From contig MTPE01000366.1 in assembly GCA_002011835.1 (NCBI GenBank), positions 1-7,586 of the forward strand: a stretch of 7,586 nucleotides of DNA, written 5' to 3'. This DNA comes from Desulfarculaceae bacterium JdFR-95 (GTDB taxonomy: Bacteria > Desulfobacterota > Desulfarculia > Desulfarculales > Desulfarculaceae). Numbering within the stretch: position 1 is the stretch's first letter; each line of letters begins with the position of its first letter. The notes under the pieces are model-generated. The model ran no database searches. It saw only the letters and a program-made list of their open reading frames with translations, and was not told the origin of the DNA. Made by a program: the position numbers and the translations under genes. Below, one piece after another: positions 1 to 5,790 of this stretch.

Positions 1-1578
1 GCCCTGGTCAAGGTGGCGGTCACCGCGCCGGAGCCCACCCTGGAGGACAACCGCGACGACGTGGACCGCCTGGTGGGGGCCCTGCAGCAGAAGGGCGAGC
101 GCCACTTCCGCTTCGACTTCGAGGCCATCCGCGACCTGCCCCGGGCCTTCCGCGACGGCGACTGGACCGTGACCGCCACCATCCTGCGGCCCGTGGACCC
201 CTCCAGCGGCTACAACCACGTGATCCGGGTGGAGCCGGGCGACACTACCGACCGCAACATCGCTGCGGCCATCGACCTGGGCACCACCACGGTGTGGGCC
301 CAGTTGGTGGACCTGAACACCGGCGAGGTGCTGGGCACCGAGGGTAACTTCAACGCCCAGATCGGCTACGGCGAGGACGTGATCACCCGTATCATCTATG
401 CGGGCAAGCCGGGGGGGCTCAAGCGCCTGCAGGAGGCCGCGGCCAGCTCCATCAACGAGGTACTCAAGGCCCTGGCGCGCAAGACCGGCGTGGAGCTGAC
501 CGAGGTCAACCTGGCGGTGCTGGCGGGCAACACCACCATGACCCAGCTCTTTCTGGGGGTGGAGCCGGCCTACATCCGCCTGGAGCCCTACGTGCCGGCG
601 GCGTCCTACTATCCCCCGGTCAAGGCCAGCCGCTTCGGCCTGGCCCTGCCCGACCACGTCTCGGTGCTGATCTTCCCTGCCGTGGCCTCCTACGTGGGCG
701 GGGACGTGGTGGCCGGGGTTATGGGCTGCGGCATGCACAAGGACCCGCGGCTCACCCTGTTCATCGATATGGGCACCAACGGCGAGGTGGTGGTGGGCAA
801 CCAGGACTGGATGGCCTGCGCCGCGGCCAGTGCCGGCCCGGCCTTCGAAGGCGGAGGCATCAAGTTCGGCATGCGGGCCTCGCGCGGGGCCATCGAAGGC
901 TTCTCGGTCAACCCCATCACCGCCGAGCCCGCCATCCGCACCGTGGGCCGCGCCCTGCCCAAGGGCATCTGTGGCTCGGGCCTGATCGCGGCCGTGGCCT
1001 CGCTGTTCATGGCCGGGCTGATCGACGAGCGGGGCAAGATCAACCTGGACCACCCCAGCGAGCGCCTGCGCGAGGGCGAGGACGGACCCGAGTACGTGCT
1101 GGTCTACGCCGAAAACACCCAGATCGGCCGCGACATCACCCTCACCGAGGCGGACATCGACAACCTGATGCGGGCCAAGGCGGCCATGTACGCGGCCTAC
1201 ATGACCCTGCTGGAGGGCGTGGGCCTGTCCATCGAGGACCTGGAGCGGGTGATCCTGGCCGGCGGCTTCGGCCAGTCCATCAACATCGAACTGGCCCAGA
1301 CCATCGGTCTGTTGCCCGAGCTGCCCCTGGACCGCTTCACCTTCGTGGGCAACGGCTCCCTGTTGGGCTGCCGCCTGGTGGCCCTGTCCAACCCCTTGCG
1401 AGCCGAGGTGGGGGCCATCGTGGACCAGATGACCAACTTCGAGCTGTCGGTGGCCCCAGGCTACATGGACAACTACATGAGCAGCATGTTCCTGCCCCAC
1501 ACCGAGGCCGAACGCCTGTTCCCCAAGGTGAGCGCCCGCCTGGCCGAGGCCCGCCAGGCCCTGCGCCAGGCCAGTTGA
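1..1578 (+). CDS. RACo-like ASKHA-domain corrinoid-activation protein (DUF4445 family), 5' end missing
   Basis: The frame is open from base 1 (A-L-V-K before the GTG at 13), and the visible protein begins mid-domain with the P-x-L-E-D-N linker typical of this family, so the true start lies outside the window and GTG 13 is not chosen. In visible numbering the ASKHA ATPase signatures are D-L-G-T-T-T at 92-97, I-D-M-G-T-N-G-E at 255-262, G-I-C-G-S-G at 322-327 and L-A-G-G-F-G at 419-424. Known members such as RACo have an N-terminal [2Fe-2S] ferredoxin domain and use ATP to reduce Co(II) corrinoid proteins back to Co(I) for methyl transfer in anaerobic C1 metabolism; the iron-sulfur part would lie upstream and is not visible. 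The protein is predicted soluble. The C-terminus (Y-M-D-N-Y at about 490, then A-E-R-L-F-P) is the usual family ending. Family assignment is strong; the corrinoid partner is unknown because no methyltransferase or corrinoid protein is in the window. Confidence 0.9.
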   Translation, partial: ALVKVAVTAPEPTLEDNRDDVDRLVGALQQKGERHFRFDFEAIRDLPRAFRDGDWTVTATILRPVDPSSGYNHVIRVEPGDTTDRNIAAAIDLGTTTVWAQLVDLNTGEVLGTEGNFNAQIGYGEDVITRIIYAGKPGGLKRLQEAAASSINEVLKALARKTGVELTEVNLAVLAGNTTMTQLFLGVEPAYIRLEPYVPAASYYPPVKASRFGLALPDHVSVLIFPAVASYVGGDVVAGVMGCGMHKDPRLTLFIDMGTNGEVVVGNQDWMACAAASAGPAFEGGGIKFGMRASRGAIEGFSVNPITAEPAIRTVGRALPKGICGSGLIAAVASLFMAGLIDERGKINLDHPSERLREGEDGPEYVLVYAENTQIGRDITLTEADIDNLMRAKAAMYAAYMTLLEGVGLSIEDLERVILAGGFGQSINIELAQTIGLLPELPLDRFTFVGNGSLLGCRLVALSNPLRAEVGAIVDQMTNFELSVAPGYMDNYMSSMFLPHTEAERLFPKVSARLAEARQALRQAS

Positions 1579-1599
1579 GCCGCCCCCCCTGCCCTTAGA

Positions 1600-1659
1600 T
1601 ACAGACCGCCCCTTTCGGGACGAGCCCACAAACGGCCCGGCCCGGTGGGGCGGTCTGTA
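1600..1659. repeat. 13-bp perfect inverted repeat between convergent genes, possible bidirectional transcription stop
   Basis: The arms at 1600-1612 (TACAGACCGCCCC) and 1647-1659 are exact reverse complements, separated by a 34-nt GC-rich loop. The repeat lies in the 99-bp gap between the stop of the RACo-like gene (plus) and the stop of the FKBP gene (minus), where a shared terminator is expected. Neither strand has a T-run after the stem, so it is not a canonical intrinsic terminator. It could instead stabilise 3' ends, support Rho-dependent termination, or be one copy of a dispersed palindromic repeat. Confidence 0.6.
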
Positions 1660-1677
1660 CCGGCTTGTGGGGTGGGG

Positions 1678-2097
1678 CTAGTCCACGGAGTCCAAGGTCA
1701 GGTCGAAGATGAGGGTCTTACCGGCCAGGGGATGGTTGGCGTCCAGAACCGCCTCCTCCTCGCCCAGCTCGGTCACCCACAGGATGACCTCCCGGTCTCC
1801 GGCCACCGCCTTCAGCGGCATGCCCACCTGCACCCCCGGAGGCAGACGGTCGATGGCCACCCGCTGTACCAGACCCTCCTGGTGGGGACCATAGGCATCC
1901 TCCGGCGGCACGGTCACGGTCTTGGTCTCGCCCACACTCATGCCCAACACCGCATTGCTCACCCCGGGAATCACCTCGCTGCCTCCGGCGATGAACTCCA
2001 GGGGCTCGCCACCCTGAGAGCTGTCGAAAACCGTGCCGTCCTCCAACCTGCCGGTGTAGTGAACCCGTACCCGATCCCCTTGTTCGACCACGCGCAT
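1678..2097 (-). CDS. FKBP-type peptidyl-prolyl cis-trans isomerase, SlyD/FkpB-like
   Basis: The gene encodes a 139-aa predicted cytoplasmic prolyl isomerase and folding helper. The FKBP half is split as in SlyD: residues 1-70 carry V-H-Y-T-G (12-16), D-G-T-V-F-D-S-S (20-27), I-P-G (43-45) and P-P-E-D-A-Y-G (64-70). An insert-in-flap chaperone domain follows at about 71-117, and the strand N-H-P-L-A-G-K-T-L-I-F (121-131) closes the FKBP fold. There is no signal peptide or lipobox, and the metal-binding His/Cys-rich tail of E. coli SlyD is absent, so it is closer to the short FkpB/SlpA form. The start at 2097 is chosen because it has AAGGA six bases upstream; an in-frame GTG at 2193 would put the intrinsic terminator inside the coding region. 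It converges with the RACo-like gene and follows tetR on the same strand, but separated by a terminator. Confidence 0.93.
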   Translation of the reverse strand: MRVVEQGDRVRVHYTGRLEDGTVFDSSQGGEPLEFIAGGSEVIPGVSNAVLGMSVGETKTVTVPPEDAYGPHQEGLVQRVAIDRLPPGVQVGMPLKAVAGDREVILWVTELGEEEAVLDANHPLAGKTLIFDLTLDSVD

Positions 2098-2103
2098 CCT
2101 GTT

Positions 2104-2108
2104 TCCTT
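2104..2108 (-). promoter_or_regulatory. Ribosome binding site of the FKBP gene
   Basis: AAGGA on the minus strand stands six bases before ATG 2097. It decides the start against the longer open frame from GTG 2193. Just upstream, 2112-2116 and 2123-2127 can pair as a small GCCCC/GGGGC hairpin that would sit close to the ribosome binding site. Confidence 0.7.
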
Positions 2109-2134
2109 TCCGCCCCCTCAATGGGGCTGCGATT

Positions 2135-2161
2135 AAAAAAGGCCGGCCCCCGCGGGCCGGC
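2135..2161 (-). terminator. Rho-independent terminator downstream of tetR and upstream of the FKBP gene
   Basis: Read on the minus strand, an 8-bp perfect GC stem (GCCGGCCC at 2161-2154 pairing with 2149-2142, four-base loop) is followed by C and six Ts (2140-2135), then AAT. This is a textbook intrinsic terminator. It lies about 165 bases past the tetR stop and 38 bases before the FKBP start. It most simply ends the tetR transcript, but it also lies between any plausible FKBP promoter and the FKBP start codon, so FKBP expression must come from read-through or a regulated leader. Confidence 0.85.
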
Positions 2162-2164
2162 TGA

Positions 2165-2200
2165 CTACCGAACGCGGAAAGACCTTTCTCCACGATTCAT
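2165..2200 (-). other. Possible 11-codon arginine-rich leader ORF before the terminator
   Basis: On the minus strand ATG 2200 opens M-N-R-G-E-R-S-F-R-V-R and stops with TAG at 2167-2165, three bases before the terminator stem. Four of eleven codons are Arg, and it follows an AT-rich tract (2195-2217) unlike the surrounding DNA. The position is that of an attenuator leader peptide. No Shine-Dalgarno sequence precedes it, and an ORF this short arises easily by chance, so it is recorded as a possibility only. Confidence 0.15.
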
Positions 2201-2326
2201 ATAACTATTAACATATCCGACGCACCCTCGCCAATCACCTGTGGCTCGCTTTTGCCCTCGGGCATCTGCCCCACGCTGCCTGCCTCTGCCCTCCGGCCCC
2301 TACGGCCACCGACTCCAGAGGCTGGC

Positions 2327-2923
2327 TCACCCCCGCCCCGGCTCCAGTACGCCGTGCGTGAATATCTCCTGAAAATACTCCCCCAGCTCCGTGTAGTCGA
2401 CCGATCCTGCCGGCCTGAACCACTTGTACGTATAATGCACCATGCCAAAAAAAGCGAAAGCCGCCACTGCGGGCGGGATGTCCTTCATCAACCCCTCGCG
2501 GCGCAGCCCCGCCAGAATGTCCTTTATGGCCTCCAGGTAGCGCCGCTGTTTGGCCACCAGCACCTGCCGGTGTTCCGGGCTCAGGTTGTCCAGCTCGTTC
2601 ACCAGCAGGATCAGACGGTGCCGGTCCGAGGCGTAGAAACGGGTGTAGAAACGCAAGAAAGCCTGCAGCCGCACCAGGGGCGGCGCCTGGGGCGGGGTCA
2701 AGTTCTCGATCTCCTCCAGGGCCACGGTGATGTGTTCGTCCAGTAGTTGAAACAGCAAATCCTCCTTGCTGGACATGTAGTGATAGAGGGAACTCTTCTT
2801 GAGCCCCATCTCCCGCGCCAGGTCCTGCAGGGAGGTGCCATGATACCCCCGCTCGGCGAACAGGCGGGCGGCCACGTCGAAAAGCCGCTGGCGGCGCCTG
2901 AGGCCCTTTTGTTTGTACACCAT
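2327..2923 (-). CDS. TetR/AcrR-family transcriptional regulator
   Basis: The gene encodes a 198-aa one-component DNA-binding regulator. The N-terminal TetR domain spans about residues 9-58: helix 1 has L-F-D-V-A-A-R-L-F-A-E-R-G-Y, and the helix-turn-helix is T-S-L-Q-D-L-A through G-L-K-K-S-S-L-Y-H-Y at about 30-49, then S-S-K-E-D-L-L. The all-helical C-terminal ligand/dimer domain (about 60-195) ends in Y-T-Y-K-W-F-R-P and F-Q-E-I-F-T-H-G, which resembles regulators of acyl-CoA or lipid genes, but the ligand cannot be read. The ATG at 2923 is chosen because the conserved domain starts right after it; the frame stays open to 3097, but that extension is low-complexity and crosses the promoter. 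The GGAGG at 2937-2941 lies 13 bases away, longer than ideal. The gene is divergent from the asparagine-synthetase-like cassette and probably regulates it and itself. Confidence 0.93.
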   Translation of the reverse strand: MVYKQKGLRRRQRLFDVAARLFAERGYHGTSLQDLAREMGLKKSSLYHYMSSKEDLLFQLLDEHITVALEEIENLTPPQAPPLVRLQAFLRFYTRFYASDRHRLILLVNELDNLSPEHRQVLVAKQRRYLEAIKDILAGLRREGLMKDIPPAVAAFAFFGMVHYTYKWFRPAGSVDYTELGEYFQEIFTHGVLEPGRG

Positions 2924-3007
2924 GGCTTGCCCAAAACCTCCGGCCCGCAGCAGCCGCCTCGCGGCGCCACCGGCTCGTTTTTTTCGACCGCATGTTCGTT
3001 TGTACTC

Positions 3008-3037
3008 CTTATGCCCCACCGGCCGGGGAATTGTCAA
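3008..3037 (-). promoter_or_regulatory. Putative sigma70-type promoter of tetR
   Basis: On the minus strand a perfect -35 TTGACA (3037-3032) is followed by an 18-bp spacer and -10 CATAAG (3013-3008, four of six consensus bases). Transcription would begin near 3000, giving a leader of roughly 78 bases before ATG 2923. The spacer contains the 8-bp palindrome CCGGCCGG (3019-3026), a possible operator core for autoregulation. Confidence 0.5.
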
Positions 3038-3058
3038 GTTCGACCCCGGAGGCGCACC

Positions 3059-3087
3059 TTGCCTCTGTTCCGGCCCTGAGGTATCAT
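3059..3087 (+). promoter_or_regulatory. Putative sigma70-type promoter of the asparagine-synthetase-like cassette
   Basis: A -35 TTGCCT (3059-3064) and -10 TATCAT (3082-3087, five of six consensus bases) are separated by exactly 17 bp. Transcription would begin near 3094, about 20 bases before ATG 3115, leaving room for the GGGAGGG ribosome binding site. It is oriented divergently from the tetR promoter 22 bases away. Confidence 0.5.
3062..3081. promoter_or_regulatory. Candidate TetR operator, imperfect 20-bp palindrome in the promoter spacer
   Basis: CCTCTGTTCC/GGCCCTGAGG is centred on CCGG (3070-3073); seven of ten half-site pairs are complementary, including the outer CCTC/GAGG and inner CC/GG. 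It occupies the spacer between the -35 and -10 of the cassette promoter, the usual place for a repressor site. TetR proteins commonly bind palindromes of 15-20 bp, so the neighbouring regulator is the natural candidate. No second matching copy was seen, only a shared CCGGCC core in the tetR promoter spacer. Confidence 0.3.
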
Positions 3088-3103
3088 TCCGCGGCAATGT
3101 TCG

Positions 3104-3108
3104 GGAGG
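3104..3108 (+). promoter_or_regulatory. Ribosome binding site deciding the asparagine-synthetase-like start
   Basis: GGAGG (within GGGAGGG, 3103-3109) stands six bases before ATG 3115 and only three before GTG 3112. This selects ATG 3115 over the in-frame ATGs at 2992 and 3097; starting at 2992 would also precede the promoter. Confidence 0.7.
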
Positions 3109-3114
3109 GCCGTG

Positions 3115-4695
3115 ATGATCCTGCAGTTCAGCAACGCGCGGGTGGAGATCGCCCGCCAGGGAGACCTGGCTCAGCTCACCACCCTGTCCCACGCCGGGCG
3201 CAAGCTGCAGGTGTTGGGAAAGCCGAGCTGGCTGGTGGACTTCGACCAGTTGGGCTACTCCCGCAACCGGCCCGAGATCGAGGCCGCCCTGGAGGAGGCG
3301 GTCTGCGGCTACCTGGACCGGCCCGAGAGCTGGTATCGCCTGGCCCGGCTGTCGGGCCGCTTCCTGGTCCTGGTTTCACGGGGGGAGGAGCTGCAGGAGC
3401 TGATCACCTCGGACCAGTTGCCCAACACCCTCTACTACTACCAGGAGCACGGCCGCCTGGTGCTGAGCGACGACGTATGGGCCTGTCTGCCGCGCCTGCG
3501 GCCCCTGTCCCCGGAGGCCTACAGCGAGGCCAACCTGGCCTACTTCGACCAGAAGAAGACCTGCATCCCCGACGAGACCCTGTTCAAGGGGCTGTTCCGC
3601 CTGCGGCCGGCCACCATCTACCGCGTGCAGGAGGCCGGCCTGCACCCGCAGCGGGCGGTGTACTACGTGAAGCAGGACCCGGGCCGCTTCCGCTTCGAGG
3701 ACTTCCTGGCCGTGATCGGACGCCAACTGGAGCCGGGCCGCTACACCCTGGCCTACAGCACCGGCATCGATTCCCACCACCTGCTGCAGACCTTCGGAGA
3801 CTGGATCGAGGACCTCTGCACGGTGTACTACGCCGCACCCCACCAGGAGCCCGAGCGCAGCAAGGAGGCTGGAGTGGCGGTGATCAACGCCCTGGAGGCG
3901 GACAAGCCCTTCCAGCTGGTGCCGGCCGACTTCGCCGACCGCAGCAACCTGGCCTACCTGCGCGACGGGGTGCGGCGCGACCCCTTCGCCTGCCACTTCA
4001 CCTTCTCCATGTACCAGCTCTTCCGCCGCGCCCGCACCGACCGCATCCTCACCGGCCAGAACGCCGACACCGTACAGTTCTTCGGTCTCACCTCGCCCAT
4101 CCCCTGGCGCCGGCTGCTGGGACGCAGCCCCCTACGCAACTACGACTACACCTACCAACAGGTGTACTACCGCTGGTGTGTACTGCGCTCCTTCGGGCGG
4201 GTGGTGAACCCCGAGCTGCTGGACCGGCGTCTGTTCTACCACCAGTACCACAAGGTGCGGGGTCTGGTGGGCCCCCACGGCTACTGGCCCCTGATGTACT
4301 TCAAAATGATCAACAACATGACCTCCGGCAACACGGCCATCTTCCGCAACGCTGCGGCCTACTTCAACAAGCGGGTCTTCTTCCCCTACCTGGAGCCCCT
4401 GGCACTCTTTGTCTCCTGTTACCAGGCCCGGCCCTGGTGGTCGGTGCTGGACCCCAAGCGCAACCTGCGCCGCCTGCACCGCTACCTGAGACCGAGCCAG
4501 GTCCCCTGGCAGCCCAAGGCCGGCCGTCCCTACCCCGAGGGGCCTTTGTTCCGCGAGGTGGCCCTGCGCGCCCAGGCCGTGGCCCCCCAGCTCAAGCAGT
4601 GGCTGGACACGCGGGTGAAAAACCCCATGCCGCGGCTGTTCCTCTATCAGACCATCTGCCTGCTGCACGAGACCCTGCCCGCGGCCAGGCCCTGA
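3115..4695 (+). CDS. Asparagine-synthetase-like ATP-dependent amide ligase with degenerate glutaminase domain
   Basis: This 526-aa protein has the two-part plan of AsnB. Residues 1 to about 185 follow the class-II glutaminase fold (L-S-G-R-F-L-V-L-V at 79-87, T-S-D-Q-L-P-N-T-L-Y-Y-Y at 98-109, L-S-D-D at 117-120), but the protein starts M-I-L-Q-F and has no cysteine at position 2, the nucleophile needed to take ammonia from glutamine. The synthetase half carries the PP-loop S-T-G-I-D-S (215-220), which binds ATP pyrophosphate. L-T-G-Q-N-A-D (312-318) stands where AsnB has S-G-E-G-A-D-E, and F-P-Y-L-E-P (423-428) and K-R-N-L-R (448-452) match the C-terminal active-site segments. Relatives without the cysteine include beta-lactam synthetases and lasso-peptide cyclases, which adenylate a carboxylate and use an amine other than ammonia. 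A comparable ligase or cyclase role is inferred; the substrate is unknown. It heads the cassette. Confidence 0.85.
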   Translation: MILQFSNARVEIARQGDLAQLTTLSHAGRKLQVLGKPSWLVDFDQLGYSRNRPEIEAALEEAVCGYLDRPESWYRLARLSGRFLVLVSRGEELQELITSDQLPNTLYYYQEHGRLVLSDDVWACLPRLRPLSPEAYSEANLAYFDQKKTCIPDETLFKGLFRLRPATIYRVQEAGLHPQRAVYYVKQDPGRFRFEDFLAVIGRQLEPGRYTLAYSTGIDSHHLLQTFGDWIEDLCTVYYAAPHQEPERSKEAGVAVINALEADKPFQLVPADFADRSNLAYLRDGVRRDPFACHFTFSMYQLFRRARTDRILTGQNADTVQFFGLTSPIPWRRLLGRSPLRNYDYTYQQVYYRWCVLRSFGRVVNPELLDRRLFYHQYHKVRGLVGPHGYWPLMYFKMINNMTSGNTAIFRNAAAYFNKRVFFPYLEPLALFVSCYQARPWWSVLDPKRNLRRLHRYLRPSQVPWQPKAGRPYPEGPLFREVALRAQAVAPQLKQWLDTRVKNPMPRLFLYQTICLLHETLPAARP

Positions 4696-4716
4696 CTGCC
4701 CGCCGCCACAAAGCCC

Positions 4717-4747
4717 TTGCCGCCCCGCCGGTGGAGCATGCTATTAA
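4717..4747 (+). promoter_or_regulatory. Weak possible internal promoter before the ATP-grasp gene
   Basis: The 85-bp gap after the asparagine-synthetase-like gene holds TTGCCG (4717-4722), a 19-bp spacer and TATTAA (4742-4747) inside an AT-rich patch (4742-4750) that stands out in this GC-rich DNA. The spacing is longer than ideal and the matches are moderate, so the next gene may instead rely on read-through. No intrinsic terminator was seen in the gap. Confidence 0.25.
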
Positions 4748-4780
4748 TTAGGCAGCGCCCGCCGGCAGTGGGGGAACAAC

Positions 4781-5785
4781 ATGGTCATCGGCTTCATCAT
4801 GGACCCGCTGGAGTCCATCGACCCGATGGACGAAACCACCAGCCACCTCATGTACGAGTGCAACCAGCGGGGACACACGGTCTTCTTCCTGGAGCCCCAC
4901 GACCTCTACGTGCGCAGCAGCCGCCTGGTGGCCCGCATGCGCAACGTCACCGTGGAACGCGACCTGCCCATGAGCGAATACTGGCGGCGCACGATCCAGT
5001 GCTTGCGCAACGAGGCCCTGCTGTTCGAGGAGATAACCCAGATCGACGCCCTGTTCCTGCGCAAGGACCCGCCCCTGATCCACGAGACCATGGAGTACCT
5101 CACCCCGGTGAGCGACCAGGTCTTCATCATCAATAGCACCCTGGGCCAGATGAAGGCCTACAGCAAGCTCTACCTGCTCAACTTCCCCGACATCATCCCC
5201 GAGACCCACATCTCGCGCGATCCCGTGCGCCTGCGCCGCATCATCGACGAGTTCGGCGGAGCCATGGTGGTCAAGCCCCTGTCCCGCTCCAAGGGCGAGG
5301 GGGTGATCAAGGTCAGCCTCAAGGACCGGGACAACCTGAACTCTCTGATCCACTATTACGTCAAGTCCTTCGAGCCCTACCCCCGGCGCGAGCCCATCAT
5401 GGTGCAGGAGTACCTGGAGCAGGTCAAGACCGAGGGCGACGTGCGCATCCTGCTCCTCAACGGCGAGATCCTGGGGGCCATGCGCCGTATCCCTGCCGAG
5501 GGCGACTTCCGCACCAACATCCACGCCGGGGCCCGCCCCGCGCGACACCAGATCACCGAAAGCGACCGCCGCATCTGCCGGGCCATCGCCCCCCGCCTGG
5601 TGGCCGACGGGCTCTACTTCGTGGGCATCGACATCATCGGCGACAAGCTGGTGGAGATAAACGTGGTCAGCCCCGGCGGCATCCCCCGTATCAACCGCCT
5701 GGAGGGGGTGCGGCTGGAGAAGGCGGTGATCGACTTCGTGGAGCGCAAGGTGCAGGAGATGAAGGGAGAGGCCACAGCGGCCTGA
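4781..5785 (+). CDS. GshB-like ATP-grasp ligase (glutathione-synthetase family)
   Basis: This 334-aa protein follows prokaryotic glutathione synthetase (about 315 aa) from end to end. The N-terminal domain opens I-G-F-I-M-D-P-L with D-E-T-T-S-H at 17-22 and G-H-T-V-F-F-L-E-P at 31-39. The ATP-grasp core has V-V-K-P-L (163-167, ATP lysine K165), a glycine/serine loop (168-174), V-Q-E-Y-L (208-212), G-D-V-R-I-L (219-224), F-R-T-N-I-H-A-G-A (243-251), G-I-D-I-I-G-D (282-288) and E-I-N (292-294), giving the expected metal and ATP ligands. The family activates a carboxylate as an acyl phosphate and joins it to an amine. The stretch after E-I-N reads V-V-S-P-G-G-I-P-R rather than the usual V-T-S-P-T-G of GshB, so glycine plus gamma-glutamylcysteine need not be the substrates. 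No gshA is in view. ATG 4781 has only a G-rich weak ribosome site. The gene lies 85 bp after the asparagine-synthetase-like gene and 5 bp before the amidohydrolase. Confidence 0.88.
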   Translation: MVIGFIMDPLESIDPMDETTSHLMYECNQRGHTVFFLEPHDLYVRSSRLVARMRNVTVERDLPMSEYWRRTIQCLRNEALLFEEITQIDALFLRKDPPLIHETMEYLTPVSDQVFIINSTLGQMKAYSKLYLLNFPDIIPETHISRDPVRLRRIIDEFGGAMVVKPLSRSKGEGVIKVSLKDRDNLNSLIHYYVKSFEPYPRREPIMVQEYLEQVKTEGDVRILLLNGEILGAMRRIPAEGDFRTNIHAGARPARHQITESDRRICRAIAPRLVADGLYFVGIDIIGDKLVEINVVSPGGIPRINRLEGVRLEKAVIDFVERKVQEMKGEATAA

Positions 5786-5790
5786 GAGAG

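Noticed and set aside
2098..2193. An N-terminal extension of the FKBP protein from GTG 2193
   Set aside because: It would translate through the intrinsic terminator, the added residues resemble no FKBP, and ATG 2097 has a proper AAGGA ribosome site.
2195..2240. A sigma70 promoter for the FKBP gene (TTGGCG with a 17-bp spacer to TTAATA)
   Set aside because: The -10 match is poor (two of six). The AT-rich tract is noted as the likely promoter area, but no specific hexamers can be supported.
2911..3005. A repeated 8-mer GTTTGTAC at 2911-2918 and 2998-3005 as possible paired operator sites
   Set aside because: Only eight bases, not palindromic as a unit, and one copy lies inside the tetR coding region; chance is sufficient.
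2924..3097. An N-terminal extension of the TetR protein up to codon 3097
   Set aside because: The extension is low-complexity, reaches past the tetR promoter, and TetR domains normally begin within a few residues of the start, as they do from ATG 2923.
2913..4751. A 612-codon plus-strand open frame overlapping the asparagine-synthetase-like gene
   Set aside because: It is a GC-driven shadow: the translation is Pro/Gly/Arg-rich without recognisable domains, while the overlapping frame carries the PP-loop, a ribosome site and AsnB-like motifs.
4748..5548. A 266-codon minus-strand open frame antisense to the ATP-grasp gene
   Set aside because: Composition-driven shadow rich in Val/Asp/His/Leu/Gly; no start signal, and the sense strand encodes a clear GshB-like protein.
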